A model generated the notes under the pieces. It did no database searches. It was given only the letters and a program-made list of their open reading frames with translations, and was not told the DNA's origin. 64,000 bases of DNA. Origin: an uncultured Pelagibacteraceae bacterium (GTDB lineage: Bacteria > Pseudomonadota > Alphaproteobacteria > Pelagibacterales > Pelagibacteraceae). The stretch covers positions 62,001 through 126,000 of the forward strand of contig CACONH010000002.1 in assembly GCA_902628495.1 (NCBI GenBank). Direction: 5' to 3'. A program made the position numbers and the translations under genes. Positions 1 through 9,317 of this stretch are shown piece after piece (positions within the stretch are counted from its first letter, which is position 1; every line of letters starts with the position of its first letter).

Positions 1-294
1 GTAAAACACTATGGGGGTAAATCAGATACTGTTTATGGATTAGCTGGACTTGGAGATTTATATGTAAGCGCAGTTGGTGGAAGAAATAGTCAAATGGGAA
101 AATACTTAGGCGAAGGATATCTATACAAAGAAGCTAAAAAGAAATTTATGGACGAAGTTACTGTTGAAGGAGCGGAACTTGCAATTGAAGTAGGAAAAAA
201 ATTAAAACAAGACTTAAATGAAAAAGATTTTCCTCTTATGTTAAGCATTATTGAGTGTATTTGTGAAAATAAAAAATTAGAAATCAGTTGGTGA
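1..294 (+). CDS. GpsA-like NAD(P)-glycerol-3-phosphate dehydrogenase, C-terminal part (5' truncated)
   Basis: The reading frame is open from the first base, so only the last 97 codons of the gene are present. The visible part begins VKHYGGKSDTVYGLAGLGDL and continues with GRNSQMGKYLGEG. This resembles the C-terminal substrate domain of GpsA-type dehydrogenases (GLAGLGDLxxT...SRNxxxGxxLG), which interconvert sn-glycerol-3-phosphate and dihydroxyacetone phosphate in the cytoplasm for phospholipid synthesis. The NAD-binding Rossmann half lies outside the window. The family signature is inexact (VSAVGGRNSQ where TCTSxxSRN is usual), so a related dehydrogenase with another substrate is possible. 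It sits 21 bp before a glutathione-synthesis operon on the same strand. Confidence 0.7.
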   Translation, partial: VKHYGGKSDTVYGLAGLGDLYVSAVGGRNSQMGKYLGEGYLYKEAKKKFMDEVTVEGAELAIEVGKKLKQDLNEKDFPLMLSIIECICENKKLEISW

Positions 295-315
295 TATTTT
301 AATTAATCTTTAATC

Positions 316-1110
316 ATGACAATTAAATTATTAATAGTTGAAGGAAACCTACAAGAGGAAAATCAAAATTTTAAAAACGCTGGTATTCAAACACATACAG
401 AAAGTTTAAAAGATAGTCTTGCTTACATCACTAAAGATATCGAAATAGATGTTGTTAATCCATCTGCTAATCCTAAAATTTTTGAAAATATTGGAAATTT
501 AGAAAAATATGATGGAACAGTGTGGGGTGGTAGTAGTTTAAATATTTACAATAATACTGATGAAATTAAGAGACAAATAATGTTCATGAAAGAATGTCAA
601 AAAAAAATAAAAAAAATTTTAGCAATTTGTTGGGGCATGCAAGTTGCTGTGGTTGCAGCCGGTGGAGAGGTTAAAAAATCATCTAATGGATCTCATATAG
701 GTATTGCTTTTGATATTGAATTAAACCCTAATGGTCAAAGACATCCTATCTACAAAGGTAAAAAAAATAAATTTTGCTCACCAGCTTTTAATTTTGATGA
801 AGTTGTTACTCTACCAAAAGATGCGATTTTATTAGCCTCAAATAATATCAATAAAATTTCAAGCATATCTTTTAATCATGAAAAAAGTGAAATATGGGGA
901 ATTCAGTATCATCCAGAGATTAAATACGAAAAAATGATAGAATTAATTAAATTTAGAAAAGATAGATTAATAAATCAAAGAAAAGCTTTTAAATCATATG
1001 ATGAAATCGATCATCATATAAGTTTGATAAAAAATGAATTATCAAAATCTGAAATAAATCATAGAATGATAGAGTTAAAGAACTGGCTAGGTAGCATAAA
1101 TGGAAATTAA
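316..1110 (+). CDS. class I glutamine amidotransferase (GMP synthase-like) in the glutathione operon
   Basis: This 264-aa protein has the class I glutamine amidotransferase fold. The oxyanion strand is near YDGTVWGG, the Cys nucleophile is in ILAICWGMQ at about residue 98, and the catalytic His/Glu pair is in WGIQYHPE. There is no synthase domain, so it is a stand-alone amidotransferase or hydrolase. Its end overlaps the gshA start by 11 bp, so it is probably co-translated with glutathione synthesis. By inference it could act on gamma-glutamyl compounds, since such folds also occur in gamma-glutamyl hydrolases and in Dug3-like glutathione degradation. The substrate cannot be told from sequence alone. 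Confidence 0.8.
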   Translation: MTIKLLIVEGNLQEENQNFKNAGIQTHTESLKDSLAYITKDIEIDVVNPSANPKIFENIGNLEKYDGTVWGGSSLNIYNNTDEIKRQIMFMKECQKKIKKILAICWGMQVAVVAAGGEVKKSSNGSHIGIAFDIELNPNGQRHPIYKGKKNKFCSPAFNFDEVVTLPKDAILLASNNINKISSISFNHEKSEIWGIQYHPEIKYEKMIELIKFRKDRLINQRKAFKSYDEIDHHISLIKNELSKSEINHRMIELKNWLGSINGN

Positions 1111-2356
1111 ATCTAAAAATGACATTATAGATTATTTTGCATCAGGTATTAAACAAGATGAATTAATAGGTGTGGAGAATGAGCAGTTTTTATTCAATGT
1201 TAAAACAAACAAAAGAGCTGAATATGAAAATATTAAAAGATTATTTAAAATTTTTATAACTAAATTTGGTTGGCAAGAAATTAAAGAAAATGAAAATTTA
1301 ATAGGGTTAAAATATAATGGTAAATCAATATCGCTAGAGCCTGGAAATCAAATTGAGTTATCAGGGGATAAATTAAAAAATATTCATGAGGTTTGTGTAG
1401 AGTTACACAATTTTCAAAAAGAATTAGACTCAGCTTGTTTTGATACTAATTTAACAAATATGGCAACAGGGTACGATCCTGTGACTAAATTAAAGGACGC
1501 ACCCAATAATCCGAAAGAAAGATATAAAATAATGACAAATGAAATGCCAAAAGGTGGCGAGCTAAGTTTGAATATGATGTATCAAACATCTGGAACACAA
1601 GTAAATATGGACTATAGCTCTGAAGAAGATTTTAAAAAAAAATTTAAGTTGATGTGCTACTTAACACCTTTAACAATTGGTATATTTGCTAATTCAGCTG
1701 TATATGAAAACAGAGCAAGTGGTTATTTATCTTACCGTGCAAAAGTCTGGCAAAATACAGCAAGAGCAGGTCTACCAAAAATATTTTTAGAAAACATGGA
1801 TTTTGAAAAATATGCAGATTTTATTATTAAATTTCCTTTATTGTTTATTGAAAAAAATAACTCTTACCATTATGGGGGTGACCAAACATTCAAAGACTTT
1901 ATGGAGGGAAATTTACAATCAAACAAATCCATACCGACTGATAAGGACCTTGGACTGCATTTAAGTACAATATTTACCGAGGTAAGATTAAAAAAATATT
2001 TAGAGGTTAGATCAATAGATGAGTGCGAATGGGATTGTCATTGCGCAGGGCCTGCATTTTATACAGGTTTAATTTACGGGAATTTAGAAGAGTCTTTAGA
2101 CGTAATAAAAAAATGGGACCAAAGTGAAATTTTAAATGCATATTATGACTCACCTAAAAAAGGTTTAAATACACAAATAAATAATAAAACCATTTTAGAA
2201 TGGGGTAAAATTTTCTTAGATATTTCAAAAGATGGTTTAAAAAAAAGAAAATATATAAATAGCAATAATCAAGATGAGACAGTTTTTTTAAAAAATGTTG
2301 AAAATATACTAAATGAAAAAAAAACTAGAGCCGAAAAGGTATTGGAAAAATTATAA
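1100..2356 (+). CDS. gshA: glutamate-cysteine ligase, plant/alphaproteobacterial type
   Basis: This enzyme joins L-glutamate and L-cysteine using ATP, the first step of glutathione synthesis, in the cytoplasm. The 418-aa protein carries family blocks GVENEQFLF near the start (ATP/Mg-binding glutamates), NSAVYENRASGYLSYRAKVW in the middle, and GLHLSTIFTEVRLKKYLEVR later. These match the GCS2 type found in plants and alphaproteobacteria rather than the E. coli type. It is slightly shorter than most relatives (about 450 aa). It overlaps the upstream amidotransferase by 11 bp and ends 2 bp before gshB, so the three genes form one operon. The assignment is strengthened by the neighbouring gshB. 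Confidence 0.88.
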   Translation: MEIKSKNDIIDYFASGIKQDELIGVENEQFLFNVKTNKRAEYENIKRLFKIFITKFGWQEIKENENLIGLKYNGKSISLEPGNQIELSGDKLKNIHEVCVELHNFQKELDSACFDTNLTNMATGYDPVTKLKDAPNNPKERYKIMTNEMPKGGELSLNMMYQTSGTQVNMDYSSEEDFKKKFKLMCYLTPLTIGIFANSAVYENRASGYLSYRAKVWQNTARAGLPKIFLENMDFEKYADFIIKFPLLFIEKNNSYHYGGDQTFKDFMEGNLQSNKSIPTDKDLGLHLSTIFTEVRLKKYLEVRSIDECEWDCHCAGPAFYTGLIYGNLEESLDVIKKWDQSEILNAYYDSPKKGLNTQINNKTILEWGKIFLDISKDGLKKRKYINSNNQDETVFLKNVENILNEKKTRAEKVLEKL

Positions 2357-2358
2357 AT

Positions 2359-3294
2359 ATGTCCGAAAAAATATTAGCAATACAAGGTAACTCTTTTAAA
2401 AATCTCAACATTATCACAGACACAACATATTTTTTAGCTCTTGAGGCACAAAGAAGAAATTATAAGATTTACTGGTATGAGACAAAAGATATAAATTTTG
2501 TAAATTCTAAATTGGTTGCTAATATCTGCCATATTAGATTTTTAGAAAATAATAAAACTTATTTTAAAATTATATCAAAAAAGAAGTTTGAATTAAAAAA
2601 ATCAAAAGTTATATTTATAAGGCAAAATCCACCTTTCAATATGGATTATGTAACTTCTACATTATTCTTAGATACTATAAAAAATAGCGTAAAGATAGTT
2701 AATGACCCAACCTCTATCAGAAATATATCTGAAAAATTATTTTCAATTAATTTTAAAAAGCTTATGCCACCAACAATTTTCACTAAAAACTTAGATGAGA
2801 TTAAAAAATTTATAAAAATTAACAAAAAAATTGTACTAAAGCCTATACATGGATATGCAGGAAAAGACATAATTTATATTAACGGCATAACAAATATAAA
2901 AAAGATTAGTCAATATTTAAAAAAAATTGGTCATGTTATGGCCCAAAAATATTTACCAGGAATTAAATACGGCGATAAAAGAGTTTTTATAATTAACGGG
3001 AAGATTAAAGGTGCAATAAGCCGTGTACCTTCCTCTAATTCAATTTTATCAAATTTATCCCAAGGGGGCAAAGCTGTAAAAACTACTCTTAGCAATAAAG
3101 AGATTAACGTTTCAAATCAAGTAGCTAAAGTCTTAAAAAAAAATGGAATATTTTTTGCAGGTATAGATCTAGTTTCTGGATATTTAATTGGTGATATAAA
3201 TGTAACATCACCAACAGGGCTTCCTCAATTTAAAGAATTAACAGGAGTTAATCTTGCAAAAAATTATTGGGACGAGCTAGAAAAATTAAAATAA
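2359..3294 (+). CDS. gshB: glutathione synthase
   Basis: This enzyme adds glycine to gamma-glutamylcysteine with ATP to give glutathione. The 311-aa protein has the ATP-grasp plan of Gsh[19 protein letters not shown] (ATP-binding Lys and glycine-rich loop), [28 protein letters not shown], and a metal/product end [17 protein letters not shown] matching the family INVTSPTxxxE signature. It follows gshA by 2 bp. Its last 9 bp overlap the convergent fhs gene, leaving no room for a conventional terminator. Residues and context agree, so confidence is high. Confidence 0.92.
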   Translation: MSEKILAIQGNSFKNLNIITDTTYFLALEAQRRNYKIYWYETKDINFVNSKLVANICHIRFLENNKTYFKIISKKKFELKKSKVIFIRQNPPFNMDYVTSTLFLDTIKNSVKIVNDPTSIRNISEKLFSINFKKLMPPTIFTKNLDEIKKFIKINKKIVLKPIHGYAGKDIIYINGITNIKKISQYLKKIGHVMAQKYLPGIKYGDKRVFIINGKIKGAISRVPSSNSILSNLSQGGKAVKTTLSNKEINVSNQVAKVLKKNGIFFAGIDLVSGYLIGDINVTSPTGLPQFKELTGVNLAKNYWDELEKLK

Positions 3295-4974
3295 ACCTTC
3301 TACCTGACCCTTTTTATTTAATTTAATTTTGTCTGCAGCAGGAATCTTCGGCAACCCTGGCATAGTCATAATTGATCCACATATCACAACAATAAATTCT
3401 GCTCCAGAAGATAATCTTACGTCTCTAATTGGTATTTCATGATTTGTTGGTGCACCCTTTAATTTTGGATCAGTAGAAAAACTATATTGAGTTTTTGCTA
3501 CACAAACTGGAAAATTTTTGAACCCATTATTTTCAAATGTCTTTAATTTTTGTTTAATCTCTTCAGTTGCTGTAATTTTGTCAGCTCTATATATTTCTTT
3601 TGCAACAATCTCAATTTTTTCCCACAAGCTTTTATTATCGTTATACAAGAGTTTAAATTTTTGTTTTTTCGAATTATTACACACTCGTACAACTTTTTTT
3701 GCTAAATCAACTGTTCCTGCTCCACCTTCTTCCCAGTGTTTACAATTACTAACTTCAACATTTAAATTTTTACAAAAATCTATTATTGTTTGTATTTCTT
3801 TTTTAGTATCTAAAACGAAATGATTAATTGCAACTATAGGCTCTATGCCAAATTTTTTAGTATTATTTATATGTCTGTCTAAATTTGATAATCCTTTTTT
3901 TAAAGCATCAATATTCTCAGTTTTTAAATTTTCTTTTTCTACACCGCCATGCATTTTTAAAGCACGAACTGTGGCAACTATTACAATACAACTTGGTTTT
4001 ATATTTGCTTTTCTACATTTAATATCCAAAAATTTTTCAGCACCAAGGTCAGCGCCGAAACCTGCCTCAGTTACTACGTATTTAGATAACTTTAAAGCTG
4101 ACTTAGTTGCTATCACTGAATTACATCCGTGAGCAATATTAGCAAACGGTCCTCCATGAATTATAGCCGGATTATGCTCTAGACTTTGGGTAACATTTGG
4201 CCTAATTGCTTCTTTGAGAAGTACTGTCATTGGACCTTGAGCATTTAAGTGTTTTGCATAAACTGGATTATTATTTTTGTCATATGCAATTGTAATGTTT
4301 CCAATTCTTTTTTCTAAATCAGACAAATCATTAGATAAACAGAAAATTGCCATCACTTCAGATGCCACAGTAATGTCAAAACCATCTTCTCTAGCAAAAT
4401 CCTTAGCTACTCCTTTAGTATTTATATCTATAAATCTTAAAGCCCGATCGTTCATATCTACAACTCTTTTCCAAACAATTTTTTTCTCATCAATGTTAAG
4501 TTTATTCCCCCAATAAATATGATTATCGATTAAAGCTGACAAAAGATTATGAGCAGATGTAATAGCATGAAAGTCGCCAGTAAAGTGAAGATTTATTTGT
4601 TCCATAGGAACTACCTGTGCATTACCACCTCCAGCCGCACCTCCCTTCATTCCAAAAGAGGGGCCAAGACTAGGTTCTCTCAAACATACAATAGATTTTT
4701 TTCCAATTTTATTTAATCCATCATTTAGACCAACAGATGTTGTAGTTTTGCCTTCCCCAGCTGGGGTTGGAGTGATTGCTGTGACGAGAATAAGATGACC
4801 ATCCTTTTTTTTTTTAAGTTTATCCAAGAATTCAAAATTTATTTTAGCTATGTGTCTTCCCATTGGACTAAAAGCTTTTGGGTTATCAGGAACATTTATT
4901 TTTTTTAAAATTTTTGAGATTGGTTTTAATTTACAATTTCTTGCAATCTCTATATCAGATTTAAATTTTTTCAT
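3286..4974 (-). CDS. fhs: formate-tetrahydrofolate ligase
   Basis: Fhs interconverts formate + THF + ATP and 10-formyl-THF + ADP + Pi. In methylated-compound oxidisers it can run toward formate and ATP, closing C1 oxidation. The 562-aa protein has normal family length and the P-loop-like [13 protein letters not shown] at about residues 68-80, the glycine-rich [13 protein letters not shown], and [20 protein letters not shown]. The window also encodes two GcvT-fold proteins and a MetF-like reductase that feed the folate C1 pool, so a role in C1 oxidation is plausible. It converges on gshB with a 9 bp overlap. Confidence 0.96.
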   Translation of the reverse strand: MKKFKSDIEIARNCKLKPISKILKKINVPDNPKAFSPMGRHIAKINFEFLDKLKKKKDGHLILVTAITPTPAGEGKTTTSVGLNDGLNKIGKKSIVCLREPSLGPSFGMKGGAAGGGNAQVVPMEQINLHFTGDFHAITSAHNLLSALIDNHIYWGNKLNIDEKKIVWKRVVDMNDRALRFIDINTKGVAKDFAREDGFDITVASEVMAIFCLSNDLSDLEKRIGNITIAYDKNNNPVYAKHLNAQGPMTVLLKEAIRPNVTQSLEHNPAIIHGGPFANIAHGCNSVIATKSALKLSKYVVTEAGFGADLGAEKFLDIKCRKANIKPSCIVIVATVRALKMHGGVEKENLKTENIDALKKGLSNLDRHINNTKKFGIEPIVAINHFVLDTKKEIQTIIDFCKNLNVEVSNCKHWEEGGAGTVDLAKKVVRVCNNSKKQKFKLLYNDNKSLWEKIEIVAKEIYRADKITATEEIKQKLKTFENNGFKNFPVCVAKTQYSFSTDPKLKGAPTNHEIPIRDVRLSSGAEFIVVICGSIMTMPGLPKIPAADKIKLNKKGQVEGLF

Positions 4975-5068
4975 TACTTGGTTTTTTATGGGTGTTTATA
5001 CTTTATTTGTCTACTTTAAAAGAAATATTTATAATGGACATTTAATTACATAATACATATCTTATGTG

Positions 5069-6178
5069 ATGAAAAAAAATTTCCGTTTTTTCGATAATAG
5101 ACAAAAATATTTACTTTTTGTTACCACCACTAATGAAAAAAATAAAATTGCTGATGCCTTAAAGCCAATTGTTCAAAATTTAAAACCTAAAAATCCTGCA
5201 CTTAAAGTTTTTGATGCTGGTATGGGAGATGGGTCTTTACTTATGAACGTAATGAGACAATGTCATCAAAAAATGCCCAACATTCCTTTGCTGGTTTCAA
5301 CAAAAGAAATTAGTATGGAAGATGTTAGACTTGGTTTAGAAAAACTTCCAGATAGATTTGCTGAACATAAAAATACTGTTTTTGTGATATCAAATTTAAA
5401 TTATGTTGAATCTACTTCTTTAAAATCTAGAAATATCAAAAAACAAAAAAAGATGAATTGGAAAGTTGTAAAACTTAGAGGAAATTCATCTTTAGATTTT
5501 TCAAATCAATTAAGAAAACTTAATCAAGAATTCCTAGCGAAAAAATGGCAAGTTGAAACAAATCCTAAAACTGGCACATCAACTTACAAAGAACCATCAG
5601 TAATAGTAATCTATAGAAAAGATCAAGAATTTGTTCTTAAGAATGTAATTCCACAAAAAAATAATGGCAAAACTGATTATGATCTAATTATTGCATCACA
5701 ACCTTATCGATCGAGAGTTTCTGCTGAAAAAAAAGTAAAGTATGTGATTGATCCAATGTTAAAATCTTTAGCTAAAAAAGGAAAATTAGTTGTAGTGCAC
5801 GCATGTGGTGGAGATCCAGGCAATAAGATAATTAAAAAGTTGTGGCCAAAAGAAAATCCTTTCCCTTACCTATATTCCTCAATTGAAAAATATATAAAAT
5901 CTAATACAGAAAAATCATTTTTAAAAACTTTGAAATTTCATAAAGTAAAAAAAATTAGTTATGTTTTAAGAGCTCTTCCAAATGAAATAAGCGGTGGTAT
6001 TGCTACCTCTTTAATTTTTTCAGCTTGGAATGCAGCAGTATATGTTAATCAAATGACAGATGAACAAATTTTTAAAGTACAAAGATCAAAAAATTACCAA
6101 AAAATAGTTCAACAAGTAGTAAATAAATATAAAGGCTTATATTTTAATAATGAACTATTCATAATAGAAAAAAAATAA
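5069..6178 (+). CDS. unknown protein with a SAM-methyltransferase-like N-terminal motif
   Basis: This is a 369-aa protein of unknown function. ALKVFDAGMGDGSLLMNVM (about residues 46-64) looks like motif I of Rossmann-fold SAM-dependent methyltransferases. A second block, YDLIIASQPYRSR followed by LAKKGKLVVVHACGGDPGN, resembles motif IV and the later beta-strands of that fold. It has no signal peptide or membrane segment. ATG at 5069 directly follows an in-frame GTG at 5066; I prefer the ATG. It diverges from fhs across about 95 bp, so the two may share a regulatory region. The methyl acceptor, if any, cannot be told. Confidence 0.55.
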   Translation: MKKNFRFFDNRQKYLLFVTTTNEKNKIADALKPIVQNLKPKNPALKVFDAGMGDGSLLMNVMRQCHQKMPNIPLLVSTKEISMEDVRLGLEKLPDRFAEHKNTVFVISNLNYVESTSLKSRNIKKQKKMNWKVVKLRGNSSLDFSNQLRKLNQEFLAKKWQVETNPKTGTSTYKEPSVIVIYRKDQEFVLKNVIPQKNNGKTDYDLIIASQPYRSRVSAEKKVKYVIDPMLKSLAKKGKLVVVHACGGDPGNKIIKKLWPKENPFPYLYSSIEKYIKSNTEKSFLKTLKFHKVKKISYVLRALPNEISGGIATSLIFSAWNAAVYVNQMTDEQIFKVQRSKNYQKIVQQVVNKYKGLYFNNELFIIEKK

Positions 6179-6189
6179 TCAATTAACTT

Positions 6190-6645
6190 TTAAAGTTTTA
6201 GGGACATGTAACATGAGTTTGGATCGTCTACGTAATGGCTGAAAGGTTTACATTCTGTAAATCCTGAATTTTTAAATAATTTACGAGCTGGTAGAAAAAA
6301 TTCACCTGACCCTGTTTCGACACTGATTTTTTGAATATTTAATTGTCGAGATTTTTCAATAAGAACTTTAATAATTTTTTTTCCATTGCCTTTATTTCTA
6401 AAAGGATCAGCAACACGAATTGATTTAAGTTCGCCATGCTTAGGATCTAAAAATTTTAAAGCTCCACAACCGATCAACTCATCATTTTCATATATACTCC
6501 AAAATTTAATGCTTTTGTCTTGCAAACCTTGAATATCTAGTACGTGAGTACTTCCCTCAGGAGAAACTGATCTTAATTCGATAAAATGTTTTTTTAAAAG
6601 TTGATTAACTTCAGGATTATTAAAATTACCTTCAATTGTGTTCAT
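6190..6645 (-). CDS. GNAT-family N-acetyltransferase
   Basis: This 151-aa cytoplasmic protein has the GNAT acetyl-CoA core. The strand ELIGCGALKFLDPKHGELKSIRV leads into the pyrophosphate-binding loop RNKGNGKKII, and the tail strand KNSGFTECKPFSHYVDDPNSCYMSLKL is typical of YhbS/putative-acetyltransferase members. The acceptor is not evident. It lies 45 bp downstream of the metallo-hydrolase on the same strand and may be the last gene of the purEK transcript. Confidence 0.8.
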   Translation of the reverse strand: MNTIEGNFNNPEVNQLLKKHFIELRSVSPEGSTHVLDIQGLQDKSIKFWSIYENDELIGCGALKFLDPKHGELKSIRVADPFRNKGNGKKIIKVLIEKSRQLNIQKISVETGSGEFFLPARKLFKNSGFTECKPFSHYVDDPNSCYMSLKL

Positions 6646-6690
6646 ATTAATTGAATATCTATATTGAATATTTGATTTATCAAATAAAAA

Positions 6691-7731
6691 TTAATCTAAT
6701 ATTTCTTGCAGGGGTCTTATTTCTCCAATTTTAAAAATAATGGCATCTTTTTTTTGAAAACCATAATTTTCTGCATTATTCTTAAAACGAATAGGAGGTT
6801 CCATAATAGGTTCTAAAGAAAGTACAAAAGTACCCCAGTGAGTTCCTATTACTTTTTTGCTTTTAAGATCCTTTGCAACTTGTAAAGCCTCTTCTGGATT
6901 TGTATGGTAAATAGATTTTTCAAACATCGGTCTAAAGTCATATGCACCTATATTAATCATTGTAAGATCAACTGGACCAAATTTTTCACCAAGTTTTTTA
7001 TATATTTGTCCATAACCAGTATCACACGCAAATAGTATTTTTTTATTTTTATATTCTATTAAAAAATTTCCCCAAAGTGTTTTATTAGTATCAGTCAAAC
7101 TTCTTTTTGACCAATGAACAGCTGGTAGCAATGTTATTTTTAAATCTTTTACTTGAGTTGTTTGAAACCAATCAAGCTCATTAACTTTTTTATAATTATA
7201 TTTAGTAAAATATTTACCCAATTTAAGAGGCACAATAACATCCGCATCTTTATAAGGAAACTTTCTGATTGTTGCTGTATCTTGATGGTCATAGTGGTTA
7301 TGCGTAAGTAGAAATAAATCCACTTTAGGAATCTCGTTTAAACTTAAAGCTGGATCAACATATCTTTTTGGGCCAAATATTAATGGTCCTGCATTTTTAG
7401 AAAAAACCGGATCAGTTATAATAGTTGTATTTCCAAGTTTTATTAAAAAAGTAGCATGTCCAATCCACCCAATGTAATCTTTATCTTTGTACAGTTCTAA
7501 ATTTTTTAAAACCTCATTTTTATTTAAAACATGGCTTTTTGGTACGGTCATGTCTAATTTTTTTTTCTCTTTATTAAACGTACTCCAAGACCATTTTACT
7601 TTTCCAGAACGTTCTGGCGAGCCTTCGGGATTTTTAAATGTACCGTTAGATTGATGATGTGAAGGTTTATTTTCCATTGCTATACTGGTTGTAATAATAA
7701 TTAAAAATAAAATGAATAAAAATTTTTTCAT
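6691..7731 (-). CDS. exported metallo-beta-lactamase-fold hydrolase, NAPE-PLD/UlaG-like
   Basis: The 346-aa protein begins with a signal-like stretch (KKFLFILFLIIITTSIA), so it is probably periplasmic or membrane-attached. The metal site is visible as LLTHNHYDHQD (HxHxDH), followed by PAVHWSKR, FACDTGYG and GTHWGTF. The order, and the early GWIGHATFLIKLGNTTIITDPVFS, match the NAPE-phospholipase-D/UlaG-like branch, which includes phosphodiesterases and lactonases. The substrate is unknown. Its start overlaps the purK stop by 4 bp (ATGA), so it is translationally coupled to purine genes without an obvious metabolic link. Confidence 0.82.
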   Translation of the reverse strand: MKKFLFILFLIIITTSIAMENKPSHHQSNGTFKNPEGSPERSGKVKWSWSTFNKEKKKLDMTVPKSHVLNKNEVLKNLELYKDKDYIGWIGHATFLIKLGNTTIITDPVFSKNAGPLIFGPKRYVDPALSLNEIPKVDLFLLTHNHYDHQDTATIRKFPYKDADVIVPLKLGKYFTKYNYKKVNELDWFQTTQVKDLKITLLPAVHWSKRSLTDTNKTLWGNFLIEYKNKKILFACDTGYGQIYKKLGEKFGPVDLTMINIGAYDFRPMFEKSIYHTNPEEALQVAKDLKSKKVIGTHWGTFVLSLEPIMEPPIRFKNNAENYGFQKKDAIIFKIGEIRPLQEILD

Positions 7732-8777
7732 TTATTTTCAATTATAGTTAAGTGTCCCATTTTCCTTTTAGGTTTAATTTGTTTTTTTAAATAATCAAAA
7801 AAAAATTCTTTTTGATTGTATCTTTTGTTTCTGTAATTATTTATTTCATCACCAATAATATTTATCATTTTTGCATTGCATATTTTTTCTAGTTTAATTT
7901 TTTCTAATCCACAAACAGCCCTGATATGATTTTCAAATTGACTAATATTATAGGCATTTATAGTTAAATGACCTGAATTATGAACTCTTGGTGCAATTTC
8001 ATTTACATATAAATTTTGATCTTTATCTATAAAAAATTCAACACATAAAGTTCCAACATACTGAAGTTCTTCAGAAATAAGTTTAGCCCATTCTTGAGAT
8101 TTTTTAAAATGAGCCAAATTAATTTGAGCTGGAATAGTTGAATGTTTTAAAATTTGTTCTTCGTGCAGGTTCTCTATTGGTTCATAAATTTCGTAATTAT
8201 CTTTTGAAAATCTTGTAATTACCACGGAAATTTCTTTTTCTAGATTTACTAATTTTTCTAGTACAAATTCTCTATCAAAGCTAATTTTATGATTATCTAA
8301 ATCTTCCAAATTATTTAATTTATATTGACCCTTACCATCGTACCCAAGTGTAGAGGTTTTTAGTATTCCAGGTAACAAATTTTTATTTTTTTTTATGTCA
8401 CTTTCATTAACAATTTTTTCAAATTTTGTAGTTTTTATATTATTTTTAATTAGAAAATTTTTTTCTGAGTATCTGTGTTGAACAATTTTGTTTACTTCTG
8501 GGTTAGGATCTACTTTTTTAACTTTGTTTAATTTTGACAAAACATCATAAGGAATATTTTCAAATTCATAGGTTATTTTATCTACCATTGAAGTAAACTT
8601 TGCTAAATTTTCCTCATTGTCATATTTAGAACAAATAAAGTGATCTGCAAAATGTTTTGCTGGCGAGTCCTCATCGTCACTAATAACTACTGTATTTATA
8701 TTTATATTCTTTGCCGCCGCGCAAAGTAAAGATCCTAGTTGGCCTCCACCAATTATACCTAAAGAAATTTTACTCAT
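7728..8777 (-). CDS. purK: N5-carboxyaminoimidazole ribonucleotide synthase
   Basis: PurK uses ATP and bicarbonate to carboxylate aminoimidazole ribonucleotide in purine synthesis. The 349-aa ATP-grasp protein begins GIIGGGQLGSLL, the usual PurK start. It contains GILKTSTLGYDGKGQY (ATP lid) and LYVNEIAPRVHNSGHLT, the family metal-binding signature NExAPRxHNSGH. It lies 1 bp from purE and overlaps the downstream hydrolase by 4 bp. Confidence 0.94.
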   Translation of the reverse strand: MSKISLGIIGGGQLGSLLCAAAKNININTVVISDDEDSPAKHFADHFICSKYDNEENLAKFTSMVDKITYEFENIPYDVLSKLNKVKKVDPNPEVNKIVQHRYSEKNFLIKNNIKTTKFEKIVNESDIKKNKNLLPGILKTSTLGYDGKGQYKLNNLEDLDNHKISFDREFVLEKLVNLEKEISVVITRFSKDNYEIYEPIENLHEEQILKHSTIPAQINLAHFKKSQEWAKLISEELQYVGTLCVEFFIDKDQNLYVNEIAPRVHNSGHLTINAYNISQFENHIRAVCGLEKIKLEKICNAKMINIIGDEINNYRNKRYNQKEFFFDYLKKQIKPKRKMGHLTIIENK

Positions 8778-8778
8778 T

Positions 8779-9270
8779 CTATTTAGGTTTTTTTTTTACT
8801 GATTTTGATTGTTTTAATCTGAACTTTAATAATGAATTTTTAACCTTTTTATTTTGAAGTCCAATAATTGATGCAGCATAAAGTCCAGCATTGATTGCAC
8901 CATCTTTACCGATTGCAACTGTACCAACAGGGATACCTTTTGGCATCTGAACTATTGATAAAAGACTGTCCATACCTTTTAATTTTTTAGACTCAATTGG
9001 AACTCCAATAACTGGAATACTAGTCAAAGATGCAACCATACCAGGAAGATGAGCAGAACCACCAGCTCCTGCAATTATCACAGAGTAATTATTTCTTTCA
9101 ACATTTTTAGCAAATTCAAACATTCTTTTTGGGGTTCTATGTGCTGAAACTATTTTTACATCACATTTTATACTAAAGCTTTGAAGAACTTTTTTTGAAT
9201 ACTTCATAGTAGAATAATCTGATTGACTACCCATTATAATTGCTACTTTATTTAATTTTTTATTACTCAT
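8779..9270 (-). CDS. purE: N5-CAIR mutase
   Basis: PurE moves the carboxyl group of N5-CAIR to give CAIR, the step after PurK. The 163-aa protein has the class I signatures IIMGSQSDYSTMK, SAHRTPKRM with the catalytic His, and GAGGSAHLPGMVA. A basic tail of about 15 residues (KQSKSVKKKPK) follows the normal end of the family. It is the first gene of a purE-purK-hydrolase operon and diverges from the M19 dipeptidase with a 47 bp gap. Confidence 0.95.
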   Translation of the reverse strand: MSNKKLNKVAIIMGSQSDYSTMKYSKKVLQSFSIKCDVKIVSAHRTPKRMFEFAKNVERNNYSVIIAGAGGSAHLPGMVASLTSIPVIGVPIESKKLKGMDSLLSIVQMPKGIPVGTVAIGKDGAINAGLYAASIIGLQNKKVKNSLLKFRLKQSKSVKKKPK

Positions 9271-9317
9271 TTATCTTTTAATATCAAAAAATTATCTACT
9301 AATATATAACTATTGTC

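Noticed and set aside
3518-4516. Several plus-strand open frames of 79-101 codons opposite fhs
   Set aside because: They are antisense to a clear, full-length fhs gene and give low-complexity, Phe/Ser-rich products with no SD.
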